Assembly: GCA_051891435.1 (NCBI GenBank)
Contig: JBJFFE010000072.1
Coordinates: 21,387-85,386 of the forward strand
Reading direction: 5' to 3'
DNA from: UMGS1933 sp051891435
GTDB lineage: Bacteria > Bacillota > Clostridia > TANB77 > CAG-508
DNA length: 64,000 nt
Shown here: positions 26,586-35,947 of the stretch, in pieces
Position numbering within the stretch: position 1 is the stretch's first letter
Layout: each line of letters opens with the position of its first letter
The notes under the pieces: generated by a model
Databases searched by the model: none
Told to the model about the DNA's origin: nothing
Seen by the model: the letters and a program-made list of their open reading frames with translations, nothing else
Position numbers and translations under genes: made by a program

Positions 26586-27386
26586 TTAATTATTAATTTC
26601 TTCATCAACTTCTCTCCCTTCTTTTTCTGCAGGAATATCTCTAATAATATCTTTAATTACTTCTCCTGCAATAATTAGTCCTGCAACTGCTGGAACAAAA
26701 GAAATACTTCCAGGAACTTGATTTTTAACTGTGTGTTTTCCTTCTGCCCCCTGTGAACATATATTTTCATTTTTACAACTACATTCTAAGCTCTCATCTA
26801 GTTTTATCGGTTCTTCTTTTGAATATACAACTTTTAATTTTTTTATTCCTCTTGTTCTTAATTCTTTTCTCATAACCTTTGCCAATGGGCATACACTCGT
26901 TTTATAAATATCTGTTACTTCAAAGCCTGTAGGATCCAATTTATTACCCGTTCCCATACTTGATATGATAGGTATATTTAATTTATTTGCTCTCATAACA
27001 AGTTCTATTTTAGCTGTAACTGTATCTACACAATCTACAATATAATCTACTGTTTCATCTAATATTTCTTTACTGTCTGGCATAAAAAATTCTTGAATAG
27101 TTTCTACTTTTGCATTTGGATTTATTTCTAAAATTCTTTCTTTTGCAACTTCTACTTTATATCTTCCAATTGTTTTTTGAGTAGCAATTATTTGTCTATT
27201 TAAATTTGTTAAACAGATTTTATCATTGTCTACTAATATAAAATTTTCCACCCCTGCTCTTACTAGTCCTTCAACTACAAAAGAGCCTACTCCACCAATT
27301 CCAAATATAGCAACTTTTGCTTTGTGTAGTTTTTCTATTCCATCTTTTCCTATTAATAATTCTGTTCTCGAAAACTGATTTAGCAT
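26586..27386 (-). CDS. tcdA: tRNA threonylcarbamoyladenosine dehydratase
   Basis: ThiF/MoeB-fold enzyme of 266 residues that cyclises t6A37 to ct6A in tRNAs reading ANN codons, using ATP. The Rossmann loop GIGGVGSFV is near residue 30; LVDNDKICLTNLNRQ binds ATP; DCVDTVTAK is the conserved helix; SMGTGNKLDP and ISFVPAVAG mark the TcdA branch. AAGGAG precedes its ATG. A truncated thioesterase remnant lies immediately upstream. Confidence 0.92.
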   Translation of the reverse strand: MLNQFSRTELLIGKDGIEKLHKAKVAIFGIGGVGSFVVEGLVRAGVENFILVDNDKICLTNLNRQIIATQKTIGRYKVEVAKERILEINPNAKVETIQEFFMPDSKEILDETVDYIVDCVDTVTAKIELVMRANKLNIPIISSMGTGNKLDPTGFEVTDIYKTSVCPLAKVMRKELRTRGIKKLKVVYSKEEPIKLDESLECSCKNENICSQGAEGKHTVKNQVPGSISFVPAVAGLIIAGEVIKDIIRDIPAEKEGREVDEEINN

Positions 27387-27401
27387 TTTATTAATCTCCT
27401 T

Positions 27402-27515
27402 TTATTTTATTATACATCTTGCTTCTTCCATATATCTAATATAATTTGAATGATGGACAACTCCCATTTTATCTGTTTCATAATAATTAATTTTTCTTTC
27501 AAAAATAAAATTCAT
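27402..27515 (-). pseudogene. Truncated YbgC-like acyl-CoA thioesterase
   Basis: Thirty-seven codons starting with ATG at 27515. They encode the first part of a hotdog thioesterase: YYETDKMGVVHHSNYIRYME is the catalytic YbgC-type motif, but the frame stops after EEARCIIK where about 100 more residues should follow. The rest is absent before tcdA, so this is a deletion remnant. Confidence 0.75.
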
Positions 27516-27688
27516 ATATTATACCATAAAATTGTGATATTATTGGCAAAAAGGTTCACCTCCTAGATTATAACATTTGATATTTTACTTTTCAATATTT
27601 TCTCCTTCTTTTTTTGATTTTTATTTGTATTGTTATTATTCAGTAAATCGCACATTTTTAGCGTTCCAGGTGTGCATATATTTAGTAA

Positions 27689-28018
27689 ATAGACTGGTAT
27701 TGGCATGACCAATTATATATAAATGCAAATTATATAAAATTAAACAGAACAAAAATATCAGGTGCCCATGAGATAATATATAATGGTTCTGTAAAAGAAT
27801 CTGAATATGTAATAGAACACCTACATAGTTTTACAGAAACACCTACTAAATTTATTTTATACGGAGATGCACATGTTGAAAATAAAGATAGTATTGGAAG
27901 TTTAGGAAAAAAATCTTTATTATCTGAAAACAGTAAAAATATGAAAAAAGTTATAATAAGAAAGAACTTTAAGGATAATAAAAAAATAAAAGAATTATTA
28001 AGCAAAGCGGTAATTTAA
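27689..28018 (+). pseudogene. C-terminal gene remnant of unknown family
   Basis: An open frame of 109 codons without a start codon or ribosome site. It reads like real protein (for example YINANYIKLNRTKISGAHEI and HSFTETPTKFILYGDAH) and has no internal stop. Just upstream, VPGVHIFSK in another frame may be more of the same broken gene. I do not recognise the family. Confidence 0.5.
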
Positions 28019-28076
28019 ATAAAATTATCAGCTTGTGTATATAAAAACACACTAAGATTTAAAAAATATTTTGAAG

Positions 28077-28155
28077 TGAACCCAAAATATCAGACAAAAA
28101 TACGTTTAATTTGAAGGGTTCATTTTAATGTCAAAATATGATGCAGAGTTTAAAT
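28077..28155 (+). mobile_element. IS3-family insertion-sequence left-end remnant
   Basis: The sequence TGAACCCAAAATATCAGACA at 28077 resembles an IS3/IS150-group terminal repeat. About 50 bases later an ATG (28128) begins MSKYDAEFKF, the usual start of IS3 OrfA, then similarity ends at the Rpn gene boundary. Only the left end is left; it cannot move by itself. Confidence 0.65.
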
Positions 28156-29061
28156 TTATTCATTTTTTAATTTTTCTATCTCTTCAGTTATTAATCCTGT
28201 TGATTTAACAATTATTTCTATATCTACACCCAAATTTAGCAATTTTTTGGCAATTTCTATTTTTTCTTGTTTCATTCCTTGTTTCATGCCTTGTTCTCTT
28301 CCTTCTTGTAACCCCTGCTTAATTGCATATTGCCTTCTTGCGTATTCATCTCTTCTTCCTTTTACTCGTAGTTCTGCTAGTATTCTTAATTCTTCATCTT
28401 TACTCATTCCTGTTAGTTCTTCTACCGCTTCTTTTATCTTTTCATTTTTTGCCATAATTTCCTTCATCTCCTTTTTATTCGGGTTATCAAGAAATAGCAT
28501 CCATTGGCATATTTTATTTTGTTCATTTCCTTTATACAATCTCTTCGCTTTTGGAATTTCTACAATTATTATCTCTAAGAAATCTGTCAATATCCTTTTT
28601 CCCGTTTTATTATCTCTTATTTGCCATTTTGTGCCTAATTCCTCTATTCCCTTTAATTCTTTTATTTCATGGTCTAATATTATTATGCTTATAGTTTTGT
28701 GCAATTTTTCATATTCTTCACTTCTTTGTAGTTGTCTTGAATATGCATCTGCCCAATAATACAAAAATTTTTCATTTTCATAATCTTGTGCTTCTAATTG
28801 TATTTCTATATTACATTTTGTTCCATCTTCTAATTCTGTTCTTAAGTCCATTACTCCTAATTTTTGCTCTGCTATTTTTATATTTAAATGTCTATTTAAA
28901 TCTGTAGTTGCTATTTTTGCTTTTTGACCTAATATATCTGATATTAGGCTTTCTGTTAGATTTTTGTTTTCTTCCCTAAAAAGTGCATGAAACACAACAT
29001 CTACTTTCGGTTTTAGTAATTCTTTAGTTTGTTCTTTTTTTTCTTCAAATATTGTACTCAT
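28156..29061 (-). CDS. Rpn-family PD-(D/E)XK nuclease ('putative transposase')
   Basis: Protein of 301 residues matching the recombination-promoting nuclease family. The N-terminus LLKPKVDVVFHALFREENK and the nuclease core GVMDLRTELEDGTKCNIEIQLE (Asp, then Glu-x-Gln) are typical. The C-terminal QGMKQGMKQEKIEIAKKLL repeats are also a family hallmark. Rpn proteins cut DNA and stimulate RecA-independent recombination; some act in phage defence. The gene sits among remnants of an IS and other broken genes, in line with horizontal gain. Confidence 0.88.
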   Translation of the reverse strand: MSTIFEEKKEQTKELLKPKVDVVFHALFREENKNLTESLISDILGQKAKIATTDLNRHLNIKIAEQKLGVMDLRTELEDGTKCNIEIQLEAQDYENEKFLYYWADAYSRQLQRSEEYEKLHKTISIIILDHEIKELKGIEELGTKWQIRDNKTGKRILTDFLEIIIVEIPKAKRLYKGNEQNKICQWMLFLDNPNKKEMKEIMAKNEKIKEAVEELTGMSKDEELRILAELRVKGRRDEYARRQYAIKQGLQEGREQGMKQGMKQEKIEIAKKLLNLGVDIEIIVKSTGLITEEIEKLKNE

Positions 29062-29486
29062 TTATCTTTCTCCTTTATTTTAACAAATTGTCAATTTTTT
29101 TGCAATACTTTTTTGACAATTTCTTATATTTACACTTTTGGTTTTAGGCATGAAAATAAAAGCATAGACTCCTTTCCTTAATATTTTTGATTTCTAATTC
29201 TTTTTTGGATTTTTTTAAGAATTAATTATTCGTGATTTAAAATTTTTTGATTAAAATTATTTAGAAATAATATCACACCTTTATTCAAAGTGTATGTTTT
29301 TCTTATACCATATTTTTCCAGTTTTGTCCACTTTTTTTCATCGACATTTTTCGAGATTCGTTAATGTTCAGTAGGACTAATTAAAATTGTATAAAACATT
29401 GCCTCTACAAATTTTTATACCCTACTGAACATTAACCAGTTTTTATCGAATTTTCATTCAATTGAAACGCGTCCCTTTTGCTTTTT
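29062..29486. other. Non-coding stretch holding a short MITE
   Basis: No gene found. T-rich sequence after the Rpn start, then the 77-bp inverted-repeat element listed separately and the end of the DUF975 gene. Confidence 0.5.
29360..29436. mobile_element. Short MITE-like element (family A), 77 bp
   Basis: Perfect 16-bp terminal inverted repeats GTTAATGTTCAGTAGG at both ends around a 45-bp AT-rich centre. The same terminus ends the elements at 57432-57612 and 6832-6888. No coding capacity. Confidence 0.82.
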
Positions 29487-31067
29487 TCAATCTATTTGAA
29501 AATTTTCCACTTCAGTTGTTATGCCTTCTCCTGTATGAGGATATATTTTACAGTATATCTTGTCTAGACTAAATAATATTATTAATATTGTACATACTGT
29601 TATTTTCACTTTTGATGTTAATTTTTGCAGTTTCCTTTCTAAAAATGGAGCTACAATATAAACACATAAACATCCTCCTATACCAAAGAACACACTACAT
29701 TCAAGGCAAACTCTTCCATTTATATTTAAGAATATTCCAGTATAATCCCAATATCTTATGCCTGAAGTTAATTCTATATACCACGATGTAGCGTACTCTA
29801 TAACAGTACATAATGTCATTACTACAATGAATGTAAGAAGCGGATTTTTTAGCATTTTTCTAAATGGTTTAAATTTTGTTAGTAATATTATAAGTGTACA
29901 ACCTGTGCCATATATTGGAAGCCATGGTCCATACATAGTTCCTCTATTTACTAGTATACCATCTCTAAATAGATATAGTGCTACTTCCCATAGCCAACCA
30001 ACAAATGAAAATATAAAAAAAAATAATATTATTGATGTTAATTCATATTTTTTATTGTAATCTATTTTTATCTTCTTTCTTTGTATTTCATATGTGTCAG
30101 GGTATTTATCTAAGTCATTTTCTTCAAATAATTTTTCATCATTTAGTAATTCATAATTATATTTTTTATTTTCTATATAATCTTTTCTTAATAAATTATA
30201 TAATTCTGTATAAGTTGCTGTATAGTATGGTGTTACATAAATTCCTGCAATACCAAATGTTAAATATTGTAATATATTCCATCCTAAAAACGACATATCT
30301 AGCTTAAATGCTTGAAACTTATTCCCTTGCATCATTTCTCTAGACATTTTAATTGCATCTTTTGCTTTTATTGAAGGATTTTCAGCTATTATATATACTA
30401 CCATTTTATATGAATAGTTTTTAATAATTCCACCTATTATTGTAAAATTCCATAATAATTTATACACTTCTTTTAATAGCATTGCTTTTATACTTGAAAA
30501 ATATCTTTCTTTTTTAAATGCATATGTTAGTCTTTTTACTTTTGTTCTTTTATAATTTATACTTTCCAAATATACTCTACTTGCACCTATTTGAATTGGA
30601 TATGATATAAATACTTTTATTAATAACCCAAATACTGAAGATACTATTAAAATAATACTTGCTATTGCTTCTTTATGTTCATAAATAGCAATGGATCTTA
30701 TTAAATTTTGTAATTGAGCTTGTCCTTTTGTTATAACATTAAAAGCTGTAAATACTACTCCTTTTGTAATATTGTGTTCTTCGTTGTATCTATTGATAGG
30801 ACCTATCATATTCCCTGTAAATATTTGTGACATTGCTTTATCTAAATATTCATTTGCTAATTCCTCTTTATCTACTGGGTCTACTATTTCTTGTGTATTT
30901 TTTTCTTTTTCATATTCATATATTATTTTCAAATTTGAGAAACTGTCTTTATTAACTACATTTTCTCCTATTACAATTGTCATAAACAATCCAATTATCA
31001 TTAGTGTCCATAGATTATTTTTTAGAGTTTTTTTTGCTTTATTTTTTACTTCTTTTATGCTCCACAT
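29487..31067 (-). CDS. DUF975 protein fused to a CmpB-like permease domain
   Basis: Membrane protein of 526 residues with two parts. Residues 1-300 resemble DUF975: several membrane segments plus an amphipathic helix region (RLTYAFKKERYFSSIKAML). Residues 330-500 match the 'putative ABC transporter permease' CmpB family (IFSFVGWLWEVALY, NRGTMYGPWLPIYG, YATSWYIELTSGIRYWDY). No ATPase lies beside it, so transport is unproven. It follows the Mbeg1-like lipase gene after 15 bases and may be co-transcribed with it. Confidence 0.78.
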   Translation of the reverse strand: MWSIKEVKNKAKKTLKNNLWTLMIIGLFMTIVIGENVVNKDSFSNLKIIYEYEKEKNTQEIVDPVDKEELANEYLDKAMSQIFTGNMIGPINRYNEEHNITKGVVFTAFNVITKGQAQLQNLIRSIAIYEHKEAIASIILIVSSVFGLLIKVFISYPIQIGASRVYLESINYKRTKVKRLTYAFKKERYFSSIKAMLLKEVYKLLWNFTIIGGIIKNYSYKMVVYIIAENPSIKAKDAIKMSREMMQGNKFQAFKLDMSFLGWNILQYLTFGIAGIYVTPYYTATYTELYNLLRKDYIENKKYNYELLNDEKLFEENDLDKYPDTYEIQRKKIKIDYNKKYELTSIILFFFIFSFVGWLWEVALYLFRDGILVNRGTMYGPWLPIYGTGCTLIILLTKFKPFRKMLKNPLLTFIVVMTLCTVIEYATSWYIELTSGIRYWDYTGIFLNINGRVCLECSVFFGIGGCLCVYIVAPFLERKLQKLTSKVKITVCTILIILFSLDKIYCKIYPHTGEGITTEVENFQID

Positions 31068-31082
31068 TTTATCTCCTTTTAA

Positions 31083-32192
31083 TTATTCAACTTCTTCTTT
31101 TACTTTTGTTCTTGTATGTTCCTCAAAAAAATTGTCCTTTACAATTCTAAACAAAGCAGATAATGTTTCTAAAATCATTTTTTTACTTTCTGGATCTACA
31201 AGTTTATACGAACTTAGCAATATTCTTGCATTTGAGAACCAATGAGCTTTTAGGTCTGAGAAAGTTTCTACTTTAGTTGTATTTATTACTTGAAATACAA
31301 TATCTATTACTTGTTCTCTTCTATTCATATCTATTTGTTCAAGCCAGTCTTTAATTGATTTGTCTATAAATTTACTTCCATTAGTAACCTCCTTCAAATA
31401 AACGAATTCATTTCCTAATAATTGCCAACTATATAAATCATGCTGCATAACTCCTGTCTGTATACTCTTAACAACCGTATATTTTTCTTTATGATTTAAC
31501 AACCTGCCAAAAATAGAATCTTGTGGTATATATGTACTTACTTTTTTTATCATTTCTTTATATTCTTTAGTTTCAACTATGTCGTCATTAAATCCAGGTC
31601 CATCGTTATTATAGATATTTATTATTCTATTTCTGATATCTTTATTTGCAAATACTGCAGCATATACCGCAAGATTACCACCTTTCGAGTGTCCTCCTAT
31701 TCTTAATTTATTAGGATATTCTTTAGCTACTTCTTCTAAATATTTTACTGCATCTATTTGAGATGGGATATGACTTTTAAATGTCATATTTAAATCTTCT
31801 TTCCATCCTACTACTGTATTGTCTGTTCCTCTATATGATACATATATTGTATCATCTGGCATTATTATTGTTATAGCTGCAAATTGTTTTTCTTGTTCTG
31901 GGCTTATTTTATTTACATACTTGGTTACCCTCATCTCTCCAAATCTTCTTGATAGCCCCATTGCTGGAAATAAATTTATATCGTCTGCCCATAAAATTGG
32001 CATTTCATTTATATCTTTTTCTAAAAACCTATCGCTTAGTTCTCTTATTGTTACAACTTCGTTTTCCTTTATTAATTCATCAAAAGGAAAATATGAAAAT
32101 CTTGATAAGATTAAATTGTCTATTTCGTTAAATTTATCTTTCGATAAACTTAAATCTCCTCTCCACTCAATATAATCAAATACATTTGCCAT
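31083..32192 (-). CDS. Mbeg1-like (DUF2974) alpha/beta hydrolase
   Basis: Predicted lipase-fold protein of 369 residues. FDYIEWRGDLSLSKDKFNEIDNL is the family's N-terminal signature; VSYRGTDNTVVGWKEDL and the nucleophile elbow IGGHSKGGNLAVY (Ser about 170) follow. Family members are thought to be phospholipase- or lipase-like; none is well studied. The protein lacks a signal peptide. First gene of a pair with the DUF975/CmpB protein. Confidence 0.85.
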   Translation of the reverse strand: MANVFDYIEWRGDLSLSKDKFNEIDNLILSRFSYFPFDELIKENEVVTIRELSDRFLEKDINEMPILWADDINLFPAMGLSRRFGEMRVTKYVNKISPEQEKQFAAITIIMPDDTIYVSYRGTDNTVVGWKEDLNMTFKSHIPSQIDAVKYLEEVAKEYPNKLRIGGHSKGGNLAVYAAVFANKDIRNRIINIYNNDGPGFNDDIVETKEYKEMIKKVSTYIPQDSIFGRLLNHKEKYTVVKSIQTGVMQHDLYSWQLLGNEFVYLKEVTNGSKFIDKSIKDWLEQIDMNRREQVIDIVFQVINTTKVETFSDLKAHWFSNARILLSSYKLVDPESKKMILETLSALFRIVKDNFFEEHTRTKVKEEVE

Positions 32193-32234
32193 AATTTTTA
32201 TCTCCTATCATTAGTTTTTTTAATAATAATATAA

Positions 32235-32262
32235 AAGCAAGTAATTGTCAAACTACTTGCTT
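32235..32262 (-). terminator. Terminator of the GT8/acyltransferase operon
   Basis: Perfect 9-bp stem AAGCAAGTA / TACTTGCTT with a 10-base loop and TTTATATTATT on the minus strand, about 90 bases past the acyltransferase stop codon. Confidence 0.75.
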
Positions 32263-32350
32263 AAAAAAAATTATATTAATATTATAGTTACGTCAGTAAT
32301 TGAATTTATACAATATTTGTAAGTGCGCCCCACTATTTCAATAAAGTCCA

Positions 32351-33145
32351 TTAGCTATTTTCTCTCTTGTTTTCTGAGATTTTCTCATATTTAATATGTT
32401 CTATATTACTGTTTTTGCTTCGTTCCACCATTTTGTTATATATTTGGTCTCTTAAGTTTTGTTTTTGTTCACTTTTAGTTAAGTTTTTATCTGGGAAAAA
32501 AGGTCCATCTATATATGTTACAATTTTTATTTTATCTTTGTTTTTCCCATAACTTTGGTATGTATTTGTCATACAAAATGCTGGTGTATTAAACTCAATT
32601 GGGTATTTAAATGATACTGTTTTAAAAGGTCTTATTTTTGTGTAATATGGCCAAATATGAGCTTCTGGGTATATTGTAATTGCATGTTTTTTATTAACAT
32701 TTTTTTCTATTGCCTCTAAAAATTTCTTCATAGCTTTTTTATTTGCAGGAATTGGCAAAGCACCTAGTAACTGTACAATATTTCCCAGAAATTTCATAGA
32801 AACATTTTCAGGATTTACTATAAAAAAATTTCTTTTAGGATATATTGGTAAACTTGGTATAAATGTATCCGCAAAGGGTTGTGTGTGATTTACATACACA
32901 AAATAAGCCTCATTTTTATATTGTTTCAATTTTTCTTTTCCAACATATTTAATTCTAAATTTTATTTTTGAGTATAATATTTTAATTGGCATGCTTAAAA
33001 TATTTTGCATACAAAAACAAACAAAGTCCCATGGTTTATGATGAATATATTTATAATTTTCATCTATCAATCTTGGGACTATCTTTGCTTTAGAAAATTC
33101 ATCATTTAGTTCATCTTTATAGTAGATAACTTCTTTTGGTTTCAT
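32351..33145 (-). CDS. PlsC-like acyltransferase (1)
   Basis: Acyltransferase of 264 residues in the phosphate-acyltransferase (LPLAT) family. The catalytic motif appears as NHTQPFAD (His and Asp of HX4D kept with an odd interior), followed by TIYPEAHIWPYY in place of the usual PEG motif. One hydrophobic part (about 40-60) may hold the protein to the membrane. It overlaps the next acyltransferase gene by four bases. With two GT8 enzymes upstream, it probably acylates a glycolipid or envelope glycan. Confidence 0.8.
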   Translation of the reverse strand: MKPKEVIYYKDELNDEFSKAKIVPRLIDENYKYIHHKPWDFVCFCMQNILSMPIKILYSKIKFRIKYVGKEKLKQYKNEAYFVYVNHTQPFADTFIPSLPIYPKRNFFIVNPENVSMKFLGNIVQLLGALPIPANKKAMKKFLEAIEKNVNKKHAITIYPEAHIWPYYTKIRPFKTVSFKYPIEFNTPAFCMTNTYQSYGKNKDKIKIVTYIDGPFFPDKNLTKSEQKQNLRDQIYNKMVERSKNSNIEHIKYEKISENKRENS

Positions 33146-34011
33146 ACATTTAAATCCTTCTTTTCAGTAGTATATTCTAATGGTATTTTATAAAAGTCTT
33201 CATATACTTTTTTCCAAACTTCAAAATTTTTTTTCTTCATCGCCTCTGTATTTTCTTTAGCAGATAATGTTTCATCTGGATATATTGGTTCTTCTATATT
33301 TATAATATATTGTTGAACTGGGAAACCATCCTCACCTATTATATCAGTATCCTCCATTGTTATAAATATTGGTATAACTGGTACATTATTTCTTGCAGCT
33401 AATCTAAAAGCCCCATTTTTTAATGGCTTTGGTTTCTTATAATTCCACCATAAACTTTGTTCTGGGTAAATTAGTATAAAATCTCCTCTTGCTAAAATTG
33501 TATCAACAGCTTTTATAAATTCTGTCATAGTTTTTGTATTTGAACTTAATGGTAAGGTATCACAATTTCTAAAGAAGAATCCATATAAGCCAGGGAAATT
33601 AGTGTAATTTCCTTCTCTTATTACTTTATATAGCTTTTTATTTTTCGATTGACCAGATATTCTAAATACCTCTTCAATCGAAAATGAGTCAAATGGATTA
33701 AAATGATTACATGTTATCATTGCTCCTGTTTGAACACTTTGTAAAATTTCAATTCCTTTAATTTCTTTTATAATTAGTTTATTATTTTCAAGTAAATTAT
33801 CTAAAAACCTTTCTCCAAGTTTATTTGCAAACCTAGCTTTTAATTTACTTTTCCATTTCGTTTTTAAATAATCCACATTTTCTGGAGTTAAAATAATTGT
33901 AGGTGGATCATCTTCTGCATCCACATCAAAATGGCCTTCTCTTTCTAGTCTTTCAATTTTCTCTAATATTTCTAACCTTTCCTTGGATTTTTCTATTTCT
34001 TGTTCTTCCAT
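33142..34011 (-). CDS. PlsC-like acyltransferase (2)
   Basis: LPLAT-family protein of 289 residues. It has CNHFNPFDSF (HX4D), FRNCDTLPLSSNTKT and LIYPEQSLWWNYKK (PEG-like block with Gln). An N-terminal helical extension of about 80 residues is unlike classic PlsC. It lies in the four-gene operon GT8-GT8-LPLAT-LPLAT. The substrates are unknown; a glycolipid head group is a fair guess. Confidence 0.82.
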   Translation of the reverse strand: MEEQEIEKSKERLEILEKIERLEREGHFDVDAEDDPPTIILTPENVDYLKTKWKSKLKARFANKLGERFLDNLLENNKLIIKEIKGIEILQSVQTGAMITCNHFNPFDSFSIEEVFRISGQSKNKKLYKVIREGNYTNFPGLYGFFFRNCDTLPLSSNTKTMTEFIKAVDTILARGDFILIYPEQSLWWNYKKPKPLKNGAFRLAARNNVPVIPIFITMEDTDIIGEDGFPVQQYIINIEEPIYPDETLSAKENTEAMKKKNFEVWKKVYEDFYKIPLEYTTEKKDLNV

Positions 34012-34021
34012 TTTTCATCCC

Positions 34022-34951
34022 CTATTTTCTTCTATCGTCTCCAACGCAGTCAGATTCTTTTTGAGCAAGTTCACGAAGCTGTCTATCTTTTTCTCTATCA
34101 TCAAATTTTTCCTCATCACTATAATTATCTCGAATTTTTAATATTTCATCAAAGAATTCTGTTTTTTGTGCATATCTCCAGAAGTAGTCTTTGTATAAAA
34201 TATCTTCAAAATGCCATGGTTTAAATGCCAAATTGTAATGAACTAATTTTAAATCTTTTTCATCTACTTCTACATTAGAAACTGGCATTCTATTCCAATT
34301 TTTATCAATTAGCTTTACCCTACCTTTGCAAAGTCTATTTAAATAATCTTGGTCTTGAGCTACAGAAAATTTAATTGTTCCTAGTACATATAAGAATTTT
34401 TCTTGAAAATTATATTTTCTAAGCTCATCTAAATTCATTAGAAGAACCCCTGCATTAAAATAATTTCTGTAGTCAGATACACCAACTACTTTTTCTGCAT
34501 ATTCTTGAAATACTTCAATTGTTTGTATAACATCGTCTGGAGCTGCTCCTACTAAATTATCCCCTAAGTCTGTATTAAATAATTCTGCTACATCTCTTAA
34601 AAGAACAACATCACTATCTAAATATAATGCTTTATTATATTGAGGATATAGGTTTGGTATAAATAGTCTAAAATATGTTGTTTTAGAGAAATAGTCGCGT
34701 GTATATAATTTATCTTTAATTTCTTCAATATAGTAATTTAAGTCTACAAATTCTATATTTACATTTTCTCTTTCATATTTTTTAATTTTTTCTTTGTGGT
34801 CTTCACTTATATTTGTATATAATACCTTAATTAAATAGTAATAATCTGTAGATGAGTTATCTACTAATGATTGAAGTGTTACTGCTAAAAAAGGTATGTA
34901 TTTATCATCAGCCGCAAAAAATATTGGTAATACTTCTTTATTTTGTTCCAT
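34022..34951 (-). CDS. Glycosyltransferase family 8 (1)
   Basis: Retaining glycosyltransferase of 309 residues. N-terminal FFAADDKYIPFLAVTLQSL, the metal-binding DxD as YLDSDVVLLRD (about 100), NAGVLLMNL and LVHYNLAFKPW near the C-terminus are all typical of GT8 (LgtC-like). Family enzymes use UDP-glucose or UDP-galactose on envelope acceptors. It lies directly before the acyltransferases and after a second GT8 gene with no gap. Confidence 0.88.
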   Translation of the reverse strand: MEQNKEVLPIFFAADDKYIPFLAVTLQSLVDNSSTDYYYLIKVLYTNISEDHKEKIKKYERENVNIEFVDLNYYIEEIKDKLYTRDYFSKTTYFRLFIPNLYPQYNKALYLDSDVVLLRDVAELFNTDLGDNLVGAAPDDVIQTIEVFQEYAEKVVGVSDYRNYFNAGVLLMNLDELRKYNFQEKFLYVLGTIKFSVAQDQDYLNRLCKGRVKLIDKNWNRMPVSNVEVDEKDLKLVHYNLAFKPWHFEDILYKDYFWRYAQKTEFFDEILKIRDNYSDEEKFDDREKDRQLRELAQKESDCVGDDRRK

Positions 34952-35788
34952 TTAAATTCCCTCTTTCATTTTTTCAAATTCATTTTTTAATTTTATATAT
35001 TCGTTTAAGTCATCATCAAAATAATAACATTTTAATACTTTATGTACTTCTTCTACATGCCATTGTTTGTAATTTTCTGTATGTGGATATGGTAAAAACA
35101 TAAGTCTTTTACAAAAATGACAAATTATGGTGTCTTTTTTATTAAATTTTGACTGTTCATTAAAAATTCTAGGAAGTATTTTTTTCTTTGTTGTAGACCA
35201 GAAAATTGCATCTTGGTCTGCAAATAACATTTTTTTAGTTTTTATTAGTGTTCTTGCTTTTTCTAAAAGTTTTGTTTCTTTTATTTTATTCATATTAAGT
35301 AAAAGCATACCAGCATTTATATAGTCTGGTCTTATAATCCAACAACCATACTTTTCTTTTACTGCTGCATATTCATAATCAGTCACATCAATATTATATA
35401 ATTTTGAAAGATCTCCTCCCACCATTATGTCTATATCTAAGTATAGTAGCTTGTTTGGAATCTCTGGTATTAAGTCTGCTAATAATCTAAGTAAGGTATA
35501 CGGTGTGCAATATGCATTTTCATTAGCACAATTCATAAATTCTTGCTCATATAAGTTTGTTACATCAACTTTAGTTACTTGATTCTCTGAGTTTTTTGAC
35601 TTAACAATTTTATTTAAAAAATCAATTTGTTCATCGCGAATAGCTGTATATTCTGGTTTTAATCTTGTCAAATTCATAGTAAAAATGTAACAATTAATTG
35701 GTTCTTTTGTTCTATTTGTTATAGATATAAGCTGCGTTAATGCTCCGTCAAAAACCTTCTCATTTCCACATAATAATAAATTTATCAT
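34952..35788 (-). CDS. Glycosyltransferase family 8 (2)
   Basis: GT8-like enzyme of 278 residues with LLYLDIDIMVGGDL (DxD), INAGMLLLNMNK and FADQDAIFW. The C-terminal IICHFCKRLMFLPYPH resembles the HxxGxxKPW site in distorted form. First gene of the operon; its stop codon is directly followed by the next GT8 start. Sugar and acceptor unknown. Confidence 0.85.
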   Translation of the reverse strand: MINLLLCGNEKVFDGALTQLISITNRTKEPINCYIFTMNLTRLKPEYTAIRDEQIDFLNKIVKSKNSENQVTKVDVTNLYEQEFMNCANENAYCTPYTLLRLLADLIPEIPNKLLYLDIDIMVGGDLSKLYNIDVTDYEYAAVKEKYGCWIIRPDYINAGMLLLNMNKIKETKLLEKARTLIKTKKMLFADQDAIFWSTTKKKILPRIFNEQSKFNKKDTIICHFCKRLMFLPYPHTENYKQWHVEEVHKVLKCYYFDDDLNEYIKLKNEFEKMKEGI

Positions 35789-35947
35789 ATTTTTACTTCC
35801 TATTATTTTACTTTTTTTAAGTTTGCTTAGATATTTTATCGTAAAATATAAAATTTTGCAAGTAGTTTATGAATATTATGGAAAAGTAACATTTTTTCCT
35901 TAATTTAATATGATAATATTAGAACTATAGAAAGGATGATTAAATTT

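Noticed and set aside
27730..28005. Minus-strand ORF of 91 codons
   Set aside because: It is the shadow of a more protein-like plus-strand remnant and has no ribosome site.
29588..30307. Plus-strand ORFs inside the DUF975/CmpB gene
   Set aside because: Hydrophobic shadow frames opposite a clear membrane-protein gene, without ribosome sites.
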